Origin: Crateriforma sp964453205
Lineage (GTDB): Bacteria > Planctomycetota > Planctomycetia > Pirellulales > Pirellulaceae
Length of the DNA: 64,000 bases
Assembly (NCBI GenBank): GCA_964453205.1
Contig: CAYVRC010000004.1
Span: forward strand, 25,319 to 89,318
Direction: 5' to 3'
The notes under the pieces are model-generated. The model did no database searches. It was not told the DNA's origin and saw nothing but the letters and a program-made list of their open reading frames with translations. This document shows, in pieces, positions 19,701 to 28,700 of this stretch (position 1 is its first letter; every line of letters begins with the position of its first letter). A program made the translations under genes and the position numbers.

Positions 19701-20977
19701 AAGTTCACAAAGCCGTCCAGGTCGATCGTCTGTCCGACGATCAAAGCGTCGCCGGCGACGGCGTCCAGATCCAGCGGGCCGGTCACGGCGCCGCCCAACC
19801 TTAGGTCGTGCCGGGCTTGCAACGAAAGCTGCCCGGCCGTGTCGGTGCCGACGATCGAATCGCCCAGTTCAAGGGATGCCGCCGAGCCGATGGAAACCGC
19901 TTCATCGATCGTCACCGGCGAAGCGATCCGCACGTCGCCGACGGTGGTGTGGATCTCCGTGCCGGCCAACGTCAGGGAATTCGACTGTAAATCGATCGAC
20001 CCGGCCGTGACGTCCGATTCGATCGTCACTTCGCCGACGGTGTCGCCGACGTGGAGATCCCCGTCGATTCGAAAATGGGTGCCGAGCCACTGAACCTGAC
20101 GGCCGCCGTCGACGGTGACTTGTTCGACGCGAAAACCGGCCGAAACGTCGGCGTCGCCCAGCGTCAACGAGGCGTCGGTACCGAGTTCAACGCCAAGGCT
20201 GTGACCGGTTCCGCTTGACGAAAGGGTCGCACCGGCGAAATCGATCGCGGCGTCGTCCGCGTCGACGATGACGTCACCGGAAAGGGTCAACGAGCCGACA
20301 ACGTTTAGACTTCCCCCGCCCAAGCGGATCGTCGTGACACCGGTCGCGAGGCCGACCGACACGTTTCCTTGCAACTCGACGGTGTCGTTGCTGATGTCGA
20401 AATCGCCCGAGCGGCCCACCAAGACGATCGTTTCGGACTGCACGAACAGGCCGTCGCTGTGCCCGCTGGCGCCCAGCGGGTTGGAGAGCACGACGCGGTC
20501 ATCCCCCGCCGAATCGACCAACTCGATGTCCAAACCGTCGACGCGTTGCACGTCGGCGAGATCGTCGCCCGCACCCAAATCGATCCGCAAACGACCGGCG
20601 GTGACCGCATCGGTGGCGACCGAATCGGCAAAGATCGGATCGCCGCCGGCGTCCAGGCCGACGCGAATCGGGATCGCCCTTGCCGAGCCGTCCAGCAACT
20701 GAATTCGATCCGTCGAGGGCTGGCTGACTTGGACAAAATCGTCGGTCGCGTCGCCGGTGAGCAAAAGCTCGCCGATCGCCGTCAACTCCGCCGTCGCGTT
20801 GAGCACCAGTCGCCTTTCCAAGCCCCGCACGCGGGGAACCCACGGCGACAAAGCCCGGACAGGTCGGTCGGATCCGCGGTCCTTGTGCATCACCCGACCG
20901 ACCGTCGATGACGTCCATCGCCGGGGCCAGCGAATTCGCTTGGCACGCTGGACGGGACGGAGACGACGGGGAAGCAT
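16775..20977 (-). CDS. Large exported surface protein (planctomycete LERRLVLNA type)
   Basis: About 1400 residues from the ATG at 20977; an in-frame ATG at 20890 (MHKDRGSD) is a shorter alternative. The N-terminus is very basic and carries RVRGLERRLVLNATAE, the motif seen at the start of many large planctomycete exported proteins. The rest is a long array of short beta strands with recurring DVTAEAVLLTGRSIVAPVQV-like units, Asp/Gly/Val/Thr-rich and without cysteine clusters, resembling a filamentous-haemagglutinin or beta-helix fold. The last 250 residues are a different region (EYVIGDGDQRSILRVDLRDG) followed by an acidic stretch and a basic tail. It lies 59 bp upstream of the WD40 kinase on the same strand, so co-transcription is plausible. 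It may be a substrate of the nearby exporter; that is inference only. Confidence 0.75.
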   Translation of the reverse strand: MLPRRLRPVQRAKRIRWPRRWTSSTVGRVMHKDRGSDRPVRALSPWVPRVRGLERRLVLNATAELTAIGELLLTGDATDDFVQVSQPSTDRIQLLDGSARAIPIRVGLDAGGDPIFADSVATDAVTAGRLRIDLGAGDDLADVQRVDGLDIELVDSAGDDRVVLSNPLGASGHSDGLFVQSETIVLVGRSGDFDISNDTVELQGNVSVGLATGVTTIRLGGGSLNVVGSLTLSGDVIVDADDAAIDFAGATLSSSGTGHSLGVELGTDASLTLGDADVSAGFRVEQVTVDGGRQVQWLGTHFRIDGDLHVGDTVGEVTIESDVTAGSIDLQSNSLTLAGTEIHTTVGDVRIASPVTIDEAVSIGSAASLELGDSIVGTDTAGQLSLQARHDLRLGGAVTGPLDLDAVAGDALIVGQTIDLDGFVNLRGDRLSVTGDVTAEAVLLTGRSIVAPVQVHATAAGVTVDAMGGALDLTNSVLRSASPGRAIFIEDANAVVLGDLNAADGSVQLGTATVPVIGEIRQAAGTAIHADRVTLFGRGEIELTNSANRFNHVDEIDTFGDVALTTLDDLSVGVIRAAGSKIFLQAESINDADPDTRNDIRASDVVLRAASGIGNRQPLELDRVETLDASAFSGDVIINLSGDSHTTVENLFAGSGVSRVTQLGAQTLTIGQNFIAGGDLELISDQGGIVMQPGSVIRSDDGRVRIDALGDIELASVQSGSGETDAITIISRAGRIIDGDDTDVDLSAAGGGIVIDAEGGIGVGDALEVLAEGITSTVRRRGDVFLHALDSIEAVSLETFDGKIDVTTAGTLIASRVVSNNPLGIDDLAGVGEHRDIHLTTLAGGDLRIGQIHARNGADVHLVSADDITDTDVGDTKTVVADDLVLRAAGEVRDGDVAVRLTTQVNDLDARVTGFGDLIIVEQGNIELAASDGDDDAVVVSTFDGRIEISASRNISINDSDPTNDGARRRDDPEIIAGGGRGQIMMSAAGRWLVGDFVQLQASRSGPGAVTIMAEVVSIGEGFEINTGDGVGIAREFTPRPAADIASNLFGRPGEGVDDTDAFYDFESVRTNTLSQFAENDARGVFSVDIGTEGENGFSLFIDWGAPTNRFQRIDNLPGDMTTIDVPHVYTEVDIVNSTLNGRRSATDPLAVKFAVAHHESIVIQADQIFQVDRPSETIAGRLVTSTDNPLTSSPAGPIFENGTALFVIPRVDVPVAFFPVRDVIPEPPELPAPIRLTGTTFVIDAGFSSTDGPSSSTSIRQEFFQLRALSPDPGADDLVEPIRLPEDILSGEKLSRVFAGLPDGAYEIEYVIGDGDQRSILRVDLRDGKAVILDDDLDGGTLRLIPIDADEAGDDSAVEPSEDPTDEADTDAVPEGSVNRPLSRAGRFLRKVHLLQAVS

Positions 20978-21239
20978 GGATTCGACGCGGAACGGGTGGT
21001 CGTGGTGGACGGCCGGACACGACAAATGTGGACGAACCGATCCGTCATCGTAATCACCGTGCCAAGTTCCGGCGAATCTCCCGGTCGCTGCGACGGACAA
21101 CCACGAAAGCTTGGCAAAGATTGCCGATTGTTCTGGTCCCGCGTGCTTTGACGGCTGGAGCGGTCGTGCTGGCGAAAGCCGAAGCGTCCGGACGATGAGT
21201 CCGGAAACCCGACCCCGGCCCGCCCTTGATGAGTGTCCG

Positions 21240-22004
21240 ATGCGATTTCCGTGCCTGCCGATACGACGGCTCTTGCCGGCCGACACGAGACTGTTTTCGC
21301 CCTCAAGCGCCGTGACACGCCCGGCACGTCGCCGGCGGCTGGGCCGTTGCCGGGGCCTGGTGCGGACGGTCGGCCTCGCGGCGGCCTCCTTGCTGATCGC
21401 GAGCGGCACCACTTGGTCGCAACAGGCACCCGTCGACGCGGCGACCATCCGGCCGGTCCGGTTGGAGCCCTGGGTGTTCGACCAGGACCGCGACGACGAC
21501 GACCTCGAAACGCAAGCCCGACAGCGACTGGCCGAGCGTCTGGCGGAGCTCCGCAAACCGGTTTCACAGATCCGTTTGACGTCCGCCGAGATGACCCGGG
21601 ATGTTCCGACGGACTTGGCAAGCCGAACGTTGCGGCTGGAAGCGGCGGTCCTGGTCACCAGCAGCGATTTTCCGACGCCCGTTGCGTCACGGGTCCACGG
21701 GCCGATGTTTCATCAACCTTTGTACTACGAAGAATTGAACTCGGAACGGTGCGGCGCGAGTCATGGTTATTCCCAGAACCTCGTGTCGTCTTGGTGGTTC
21801 GTCTTCAACACCGCCGTGCTGCCGTATCGTCTGGCGACCCGACCGCACTGCCGGTGCGTCCCGGCCGGCGGGGACTGTCCGGCGTGCCACCAGTACCCCA
21901 CGCCCATCGAACCGCTGCCACGAAATCAAGACGGTCGCCTGCCATGCCGTGGGATCGCCGCGGAAGCCGCCGTCGCCGGGTTCACGTTTCTGTTGCTGCT
22001 TTGA
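21240..22004 (+). CDS. Planctomycete-type exported protein of unknown function
   Basis: About 254 residues from the ATG at 21240; ATG at 21195 is an alternative. The leader is long and arginine-rich before a hydrophobic core (TVGLAAASLLIASGTTWSQ). The middle has RQRLAERLAELRKPVSQIRL. The conserved-looking C-terminal half contains GPMFHQPLYYEELNSERCG, then WWFVFNTAVLPYRLATRPHC, then further cysteines (CRC, CPAC). I recall the 'PLYFEE..LER.G...LPY' pattern from Rhodopirellula-type proteins, but no biochemical role is known to me. The C-terminus ends in a hydrophobic stretch (AAVAGFTFLLLL). It stands 65 bp upstream of rsgA on the same strand. Confidence 0.7.
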   Translation: MRFPCLPIRRLLPADTRLFSPSSAVTRPARRRRLGRCRGLVRTVGLAAASLLIASGTTWSQQAPVDAATIRPVRLEPWVFDQDRDDDDLETQARQRLAERLAELRKPVSQIRLTSAEMTRDVPTDLASRTLRLEAAVLVTSSDFPTPVASRVHGPMFHQPLYYEELNSERCGASHGYSQNLVSSWWFVFNTAVLPYRLATRPHCRCVPAGGDCPACHQYPTPIEPLPRNQDGRLPCRGIAAEAAVAGFTFLLLL

Positions 22005-22069
22005 CCCGAACTGCTAGGATGAACCCGCGCCGGTCGCCCGTGTCCGTTCATCCTTCCCCACCATGCTCG

Positions 22070-23215
22070 ATGCCCAAGAAGAAGCACAATAAACACCGTG
22101 CCGACTTTCGAAAGAAACACCAAGGTCGCGTCCGCGATCGTGATTTGACGCGGCAGTTCAAAACGGGCGACCAAGACGACTTGGCCGATGTCATTCAATC
22201 CGAACGACTTTCGGGCAAAGGCGACCTGACCCGCAAACGGACGGTGATCGGGTCCGATGCCGATCCGGACGACGCCGCGGGGCTGCACGTGCACTTTCGC
22301 ACCGACGACGACATGCTCGGCGGCCGTGTCGTCAGCGTTCACGGGTTGCGTGTTCGCGTTCACGGCGACGACGGGGCCGATTACGAATGCGCGGTCCGAC
22401 AAGTGCTCAAATCGCTCAGCACGGATCAACGGCACGTCGTGGTCGCCGGCGACCGCGTCACCTTTCGCGCCGAATCCCCCGGCGACGGGATGATCGAAAG
22501 CATTCTGCCACGCACCGGCGTCCTGTCACGAACCAGCAAGGGCAAACAACACGTCATCGTCGCCAACGTCGATTACTTGCTGATCATCGCCAGCGTCGCT
22601 CAACCCGGTTTGAAGCCGGCGCTGATCGATCGCTTTCTACTGACCGCCGCCCAGTGCGACATTCAACCCGTCGTCGTCTTCAACAAGTGTGATCTCGCCG
22701 ACACGGTTCAATTGCAGCCGATCGTCGGGGTCTACGCCGCCCTGGGGTTTCGCACGTTGATGGTGTCGGCGGAAACCGGAATGAACACGGATTACTTGCA
22801 CGCGTTGTTGGTCGGCAAGCAGACGGTCTTGGCCGGACAGAGTGGCGTGGGAAAAAGCAGCTTGTTGAATCGCGTTGAGCCGGGGTTGGGGTTGGCCGTC
22901 GGCGAAGTCAGCCGCGACAACGAGAAAGGCAAACACACGACCACGGCATCACGATTGATCCCTTTGGCCGATGGCGGCGCGGTGTTTGACACGCCGGGGA
23001 TCCGTCAGTTCCAACTCTGGAACATCGAAGCCAACGAAGTCGGCGGATTGATGCCCGACTTTCGACCGTACGTCAGTCATTGTCGGTATCCGGATTGTCT
23101 GCACCTCAGTGAGACCGATTGCGCCATCAAAGACGCGGTGGCCGACGCTCGGATCGACGCGCGTCGTTACGATTCGTACTGCCACCTGTTGGAAGAGGAC
23201 TTGCTGCCACGATGA
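22070..23215 (+). CDS. rsgA: Ribosome small-subunit-dependent GTPase A
   Basis: A 381-residue protein from the ATG at 22070 (MPKKKHNKHRADFRKKHQ), with a basic N-terminal extension followed by an OB-fold. The circularly permuted GTPase motifs are in the order expected for the YjeQ/RsgA family: NKCD (G4), SAETG (G5), GQSGVGKSS (G1, near residue 257), then DTPGIRQF (G3). The C-terminal zinc finger is complete (CRYPDC, H, ETDC). Family knowledge: it acts late in 30S subunit maturation in the cytoplasm. The first 70 residues (GDLTRKRTVIG) are longer than in E. coli. Its stop overlaps the ATG of the next small gene, so the two are translationally coupled. Confidence 0.95.
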   Translation: MPKKKHNKHRADFRKKHQGRVRDRDLTRQFKTGDQDDLADVIQSERLSGKGDLTRKRTVIGSDADPDDAAGLHVHFRTDDDMLGGRVVSVHGLRVRVHGDDGADYECAVRQVLKSLSTDQRHVVVAGDRVTFRAESPGDGMIESILPRTGVLSRTSKGKQHVIVANVDYLLIIASVAQPGLKPALIDRFLLTAAQCDIQPVVVFNKCDLADTVQLQPIVGVYAALGFRTLMVSAETGMNTDYLHALLVGKQTVLAGQSGVGKSSLLNRVEPGLGLAVGEVSRDNEKGKHTTTASRLIPLADGGAVFDTPGIRQFQLWNIEANEVGGLMPDFRPYVSHCRYPDCLHLSETDCAIKDAVADARIDARRYDSYCHLLEEDLLPR

Positions 23216-23457
23216 CGACACTCTCCAAACGACAAGCCGTCGTCGCCGTGATCGTCAGTTCGATCTTGTTCACGATCGCGCTGGCTTTGTTTTGTTTCGC
23301 GTTGGGCTTGGACTTCGTCAACGAAGGCTGGGCGCCAAGACAAGACGGCGAAAGCGTCGTGGGAGATCGCCAGGTGCCTTTGGTGCTTTCGCTGGTGGGC
23401 TTCGCGATTTCGATCGTCTTGTTCTTCGTCGGTTTGCATCGAATCGCCAAGCCCTGA
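23212..23457 (+). CDS. Small two-helix membrane protein coupled to rsgA
   Basis: An 81-residue protein whose ATG overlaps the rsgA stop (ATGA). It has two transmembrane helices, AVVAVIVSSILFTIALALFC near residues 9-28 and PLVLSLVGFAISIVLFFVGL near residues 55-75, joined by a short acidic loop. No family is recognised. The 4-bp overlap and the coding character support a real gene. Confidence 0.75.
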   Translation: MTTLSKRQAVVAVIVSSILFTIALALFCFALGLDFVNEGWAPRQDGESVVGDRQVPLVLSLVGFAISIVLFFVGLHRIAKP

Positions 23458-23491
23458 ACCGGTCCGGCCGAGAACGCCGACGCGGCATCCG

Positions 23492-24337
23492 CTACGGAAA
23501 GAAGTATCGCACCCAGTTCCGGAAACCTTGACCGGGAACGTAGGCCACCGGTTGGCCCCACAAACCTTGACCGACTTGAACCGGATAAGTTTCTTGCCCG
23601 AACGAAATGAGCGCGTCGGCCGGCGTCGCGGATGCCGGAACCGGCGACGTCGCTAGCGGATCGACGACCAACGGCGGCATCACGGCCGGAGCGGGGATGA
23701 TCGCCGGCGGTGGTGCGTAGGGAACCGGCGCGGTCATCCCGGTCGGCCGCACGCTGCCGCATCCGGATCCCCAGCCGGCCGAATAGCTGCTCCGCGGCGA
23801 AACGTTGGGGCAATTGGAGACCGTCGCGAAATCCGACCCGGAAAGCTGTGGCGGCGACAGCGGCGTCAGGTCGCCGGCGGACATCGGCGGTCGACTCGGG
23901 ACGCTACGAGGCGCCGGCAAGCTGCGTGCCGGTCGGTCGCCGGAGGAGAATTCCTGGGGCACGGGACGACCGGGCAACGAACGAAGGTCGTTCGACACCG
24001 GTGGTCGAGGTGACGAAGGCGCCGGCTCGGCACCGATCGGCGGGGCGGTGACCGGTGGCGGGGATGCATCGGCCGGCGGGGATGCATCGGCCGGCGGGGA
24101 TGCAAACGGGGAACCGCCGGCTTGGCCGCCCCCGGGAGTCGAGTTTCCGAACTCCGGCAGAGTGAAGCCGCCGTCTTGCAAATAGGCCGCCTGCCGCACC
24201 CGTGCATCGGTTTGCGACCACCGCGGTGACGGCTGACCGGACCGCGGGGAGCTGCCGATCGGTTTGAGTGTTTGGGCATCGACGTCCGCGGGGACCAGAC
24301 AGTAGGTGATCGAAAGTATCCCGGGCCAAAGTTTCAT
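23492..24337 (-). CDS. Proline-rich exported protein
   Basis: A 281-residue protein from the ATG at 24337 (MKLWPGILSITYCLVPADVDA), chosen because AGGAAA sits at the right distance; an ATG two codons upstream is too close to that site. A signal peptide is followed by a Pro/Ser/Ala-rich region that includes the tandem SPPADA units, then a C-terminal part (SFGQETYPVQVGQGLWGQ) that may be the only folded portion. It is probably a wall- or envelope-associated linker protein. Its start lies about 150 bp from a strong Fur-box-like palindrome that could control it, the DUF1559 gene on the other side, or both. Confidence 0.7.
   Translation of the reverse strand: MKLWPGILSITYCLVPADVDAQTLKPIGSSPRSGQPSPRWSQTDARVRQAAYLQDGGFTLPEFGNSTPGGGQAGGSPFASPPADASPPADASPPPVTAPPIGAEPAPSSPRPPVSNDLRSLPGRPVPQEFSSGDRPARSLPAPRSVPSRPPMSAGDLTPLSPPQLSGSDFATVSNCPNVSPRSSYSAGWGSGCGSVRPTGMTAPVPYAPPPAIIPAPAVMPPLVVDPLATSPVPASATPADALISFGQETYPVQVGQGLWGQPVAYVPGQGFRNWVRYFFP
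24060..24113. repeat. 18-bp tandem repeat in the proline-rich gene
   Basis: Two perfect copies of an 18-bp unit starting GGGGATGCATCGG and a degenerate third, encoding SPPADA repeats. A repeat of this sort may vary in copy number between strains. Confidence 0.85.
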
Positions 24338-24483
24338 GAGCATTTCCTGCAGCGATGCCGTTCATCGGCTTTCGTGAACGACGAAACCCCACTGGGACCT
24401 ACATTTTCCCGGCCGATCGTGGCAAGACGAATCCCACGCGGTGTCGGCCGTCACCGGCAGGGCTCGATCGTGGGCGGGCTTGA

Positions 24484-24504
24484 TAATGCGAATCATTCGC
24501 ATTA
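24484..24504. promoter_or_regulatory. Fur-box-like operator (perfect inverted repeat)
   Basis: TAATGCGAA and TTCGCATTA form a perfect 9-bp inverted repeat around a TCA centre. Aligned as a 9-1-9 Fur box it matches the classical E. coli consensus at 15 of 19 positions, the four differences being the symmetric GC-for-AT pair in each arm, and it is even closer to the GAATCATTC core seen in many beta- and gamma-proteobacterial Fur sites. It lies in the divergent region, about 150 bp from the starts of the proline-rich gene and the DUF1559 gene. Which regulator binds it (Fur, Zur or another) is inference. Confidence 0.6.
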
Positions 24505-24651
24505 GGCTCCCTGGCCGCTAGCCAGCCACCGACGCCGCGCACGTCCGACGATGCCACCGACAGCTAGGAAGCAAGCAACGCGATGATCGTGGTTTCCGCC
24601 CGGAATTCACGAGTTCACATCCCTTATTTTTTTTCACCGGAAAATGAACCG

Positions 24652-25719
24652 ATGCATCGTCGTTCCAACGCCTTGATGTCACCCGAGCAACCCGCTGCGG
24701 CCGACCCCCGGATCCGCGCGAACACCGAACGTGACGGTTTCACGTTGGTGGAATTGTTGGTCGTCATCGCGATCATCGGCGTCCTGGTTTCCTTGTTGTT
24801 GCCGGCGGTGCAAGCGGCCCGTTCGGCGGCGCGACGGATGAGTTGCGGCAACAACCTGAAACAAATCACCCTGGCCATTCACAACTACGAGTCGGCCTTT
24901 CAAGTCTTGCCGCCGGGGTGGTCGGATCCGGGCGGCGGCAAGGGTTGGGCGATGCAGGCCCGCATTTTGCCTTACCTGGAGCAATCGGGACTGAGTGAAA
25001 ACATTGACTTCGGTCGGGGCTACACCGAGTCCACGGTTCAATCCGACGGCGTGACGATCCCGCTGTCCGCCTTTCGCGTCGCCACCTACCAATGCCCGAG
25101 TGATCCGCTGGATCAGCCGCGATTTAGTGGCGGAGCAGCGAAGTACTACAAGTTGAACTACGGTTTCAACGGTGGCATCTGGTTCGTCGCCGATGCGGCC
25201 GGTCGCTCGCACGGCCGCGGCATGTTCAACGCCGGACGGACCATGCGTTTTCGAGATTGCGTCGATGGGCTCAGCGGAACCTTGGCGATGGCGGAGGTCA
25301 AAGGCTGGACACCCTATTTTCGCGACGCCGCTATGACCGGCGAGATGGAACAACCGATCGCACCGGAGCAAATCTGTGCGCTCGGAGGCAGCTTCAAAAC
25401 AGAGACCGGTCACACCGAATGGGTCGACGGCCGCATCCACCAAGCCGGATTCACCACCGCGTTCCCCCCCAATCAAAAGGTTCTGTGCGAACGCTCGGGA
25501 GTGCTTTACGACGTCGATTTCACCAACCTCCGTGAGGGTTTGGATCCCGCCAGCCCGGCGAGAACCTACGCCGCCGTCACCAGCCGCAGCTACCACAGCG
25601 GCGGGGTTCACGCGAGTCTGCTCGACGGCTCGGTTCATTTCGTCACCGAGTCGATCGATGTCAAAATTTGGCAATCGTTGTCGACCCGCGACGGACGCGA
25701 AGTCGTGGAAGTACCGTGA
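24652..25719 (+). CDS. DUF1559 prepilin-like exported protein
   Basis: About 355 residues from the ATG at 24652 (MHRRSNALMSPEQ); an ATG at 24583 with TAGGAAG upstream would add 23 residues. The type IV pilin-like N-methylation segment is clear: GFTLVELLVVIAIIGVLVSL, followed by LLPAVQAARSAARRMSCGNN and the hallmark LKQITLAIHNYESAF. The C-terminus has the DUF1559 signature SYHSGGVHASLLDGSVHF. Family knowledge: planctomycetes encode dozens of these, and they are thought to be exported pseudopilins. The peptidase and assembly genes are not in the window. The gene converges on the 2096-residue gene with 54 bp between. Confidence 0.92.
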   Translation: MHRRSNALMSPEQPAAADPRIRANTERDGFTLVELLVVIAIIGVLVSLLLPAVQAARSAARRMSCGNNLKQITLAIHNYESAFQVLPPGWSDPGGGKGWAMQARILPYLEQSGLSENIDFGRGYTESTVQSDGVTIPLSAFRVATYQCPSDPLDQPRFSGGAAKYYKLNYGFNGGIWFVADAAGRSHGRGMFNAGRTMRFRDCVDGLSGTLAMAEVKGWTPYFRDAAMTGEMEQPIAPEQICALGGSFKTETGHTEWVDGRIHQAGFTTAFPPNQKVLCERSGVLYDVDFTNLREGLDPASPARTYAAVTSRSYHSGGVHASLLDGSVHFVTESIDVKIWQSLSTRDGREVVEVP

Positions 25720-25730
25720 GCGACCCCGAA

Positions 25731-25767
25731 CGGCCCTGACGGCTTTCTCTCGTCGCCAAAAGGGCCG
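25731..25767. terminator. Nested hairpin between convergent genes
   Basis: CGGCCCT and AGGGCCG form an outer 7-bp stem, with GACG/CGTC inside it, in the 54-bp gap between the convergent stops at 25719 and 25774. It fits a bidirectional terminator by position; no long T-tract is present. Confidence 0.45.
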
Positions 25768-25773
25768 GTGGAT

Positions 25774-28700
25774 TTACGGCTGCGGCACCGCGTGACCCGT
25801 CGCTTTTTCGATCGTGATTCTGTCGAACGTGACATCGATCTCCCTGGGCGGAGGGTTTCCAGGGGCCATGGCGACGAAGCCCAGCGATCGCGGTGCGTCG
25901 GCTTGCCAAACGATCGTGTGGTGCCACTGAAAGTTTCTTCCGTCGTGGCTGTGACCGAAGCTGCACCGCGTCCCGAATCGGCGCAGCCGCAGCCACGTTT
26001 CCGGCACCGGATCTTCCATTGGGAAGTACCACCGATTGGTGATCCGGCCTGCCTGTTCGGATATCAGTGTGATTCGACTTTGTCCGTCGCCATGACCCTC
26101 CACCGCCAGCTTCAAAAAGTTGTCGGCATCGTTCCAAAGTACGACCGCGCCTTGCTGAAAAGCTTCGAGGGGTCGGAAGTCCGTCAAGGCCAAGGTCACT
26201 TGGAAATCTCCGTCGCCTGCCGGGTTGGGCAGAAGAAAAAGATTCGAGTAATTCTTTTTCGCGATGCCTCCGTTGTCGGCGCGGATCCTCAATCGCCCGG
26301 CGGCGTGGTCGATCGTCACGCGATCGGGAATCGAATTCTCAATCTGCCAATCCGACTCGCCCTGGCCACTGAAATCATCGGAGGAAACGATTTCGTATCG
26401 TAGCCAGTCTTTCGCACGTTCATCGCCATGGTCTGCGAGCTGATTTCCGATCCGCGCTCGGAGCGTCCCCTCGCTTTCGCGATACCACCGGCCCAATGTC
26501 TCGATGGCGGAGGACGCATCGACTTTGGCCAGCATCGCGGCGGCGAAGAACCGACCTCGCTTATCGCTGGCGGCGGGAATCACTACCGTGACGGCTGCCT
26601 CCGATGGGAATCGGCAGAGCGAAAGGATGGCGTGCCAACGAAGCAAGGGTTCGGGGGATTCGAGCAACGGCTGTAAGCCATCGATCGTCGCTTGCCGGTC
26701 GGCGTCCCAAACATCGAGCAGGATGGAAACCGCTTGCAGCGAGCGATTTTCGGGATCGCGCGAACCGGCACGACGAGCCAAATCCTGCAATTCCCCCAAC
26801 CGACCCGTTTGCCGGGCTCTTCGCAGCAGGGCGGGGAACAATTGAGTCTGATCGCCGGTGGGGCAGCGCAAGGAGTTGGCGATCCGCTGAGTCTGCACGC
26901 GGTTCCACGGCCGGTCGTGGACGCCGAGAAACCGACGCACGTCCGGGCTTTCTTCTTTCAAGGCGTCTCGCAGCGCTGTGACGGCCGCATCGGTATCACG
27001 TGAGATCACGTCCAACAGCAGCGGCGGGCGCATCTCGCGGGCACGGCGGATTCGGTCGGTCAGGTTTCGCTGTTTCTCCAGCGGCGTCCCCGCGAGGCTC
27101 AGGTTTTGTTCCGACAGCAGGAAAGCTTCCAGCGACAATCCAGCCGTTCGCAGTTGTCGGACCAAGGATTCCCGTCGAACGAAAAGGTCATACTCACGAT
27201 AATGGCTCGGCATGCGAGCGGAAGCTTCGTCCAGGCTGTGCGAAATGATCTGAAATCCTTCCTCCCGCCGCCCCAACCGACACAACAGCAGTCCGTGCTT
27301 GACGAAATGTTGAAAGTCGCTCCAGCTGTTGGTCGAGCTGCGAAACCGACTGTTCGGATCAGCCTGTTCACGCAATCGGGCGGATTCTTGTTCGGCAAAT
27401 TCCAGCGCCAGTTCCAAGGCCGGCCGCTCATCAAGATTTCCGAATTCGGACATGATGACGCGACCGCACTTGGCCAATCCCAAAGCAAATTCTTCATCTC
27501 GCCGGTAACGCTCGATCAGTTTCAATTCCGGCCGGACGTCATCCAGTTGCCGCCGTCGCATCATTGCGATCAATAATTCTCCGCAGGCGTTCCACTCGGG
27601 GTGTTGAGCCTGAGCCTGACGCGTCGCATCGACCAGAGCTTGCGTTTTGTCAAACTCGACGGCCAGCGATGCCAACCGGCCCGACGCCGTGTCCAACGCG
27701 TCCGATGGTCCGGTGGGCGGCAGTATGGCGCCCAGCATCGTCTGCCAAGCCGCTTCCGTCTGACCGCTCTTGGCGTACCATTCGCTCAGATTTCGCCGAT
27801 AGTAAGACTGGGACGCACCGCCGGGTGCAAAGTCGATGGCGACCTTGCACAACTCGATCGCCTCGTCCAACCGCTCAGCCTCTCGGCTGATTGCAGTCGC
27901 TTCGTTGCTTACCGCGTAAGCGTAACGTGTGCGAAGTTTCGGTTCTTCGACGCTTTTTAATAGCCGGATCAGCCGGTCGGATTGATCCGTATTCAAGTAG
28001 TGTGGCGCGACGACACTCAACTGCTTCAACACGAGTTCGGGATTTTCTTTCCAGACCTTGTCCAACACGTCCAACCCTGTTCGGACGTCTTGCCGCTGTA
28101 GCAGACGGTCGGCCAAGGCCATCAAGACTTCCGGGGTTGCCTCTCGCGGGGCAAGCGTTTCATCGAACGCCGGCTGATCACCATCGGCCGGCTGTGCAGA
28201 GGAGGGCGAGCCGACCACGGCGGCCATCATGGCCGCTTGACGAAGGTCGTTGTTCTTCGCCGCGGCGGCATCGATGACGTGCCGGGCGAGCTTTCTGCCC
28301 AACGTCCGTGTCGTCTGTCGTTGGAGCAACGCGTCGGCGACTTGCCAGGTCGCGTCGTCGATGGCCTCGGGGGTCCGCTCCACGTGCCGTAACAGCGTCT
28401 GTCCCTGGGCGATCGCGACATCATCATCCCCTTGCCGCGCGGCCAACAAACAAAGCAAGGCCCCGGGGCGATGGTCATTCGCCTGACGTCGTCGCGCCTG
28501 ATCGACGGCACGCGTCAGCCGCCCGCGTTGATCGGGATGTTCGTCAGCGTAACGCAACAGATGATCCAAGATCGATCCGTCCGACAACTCGGTCGAATCG
28601 CCGGCGTTGCTGCTCAAAGATACATGCCAGCCGTTGAAAAAGAAGTCCGACGGCACGGTCCTGTTGCTGCCGTCCAAAACGTGGACCAAGCATTCGAATG

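Noticed and set aside
20978..21658. Upstream extension of the surface-protein frame to 21658
   Set aside because: The extension is antisense to the start of the exported-protein gene at 21240, is Arg/Ser-rich and lacks a leader; the basic N-terminus with the LERRLVLNA motif begins downstream.
21233..22069. Upstream extension of the rsgA frame
   Set aside because: It overlaps the exported-protein gene in another frame and does not resemble RsgA; the normal basic RsgA start is at 22070.
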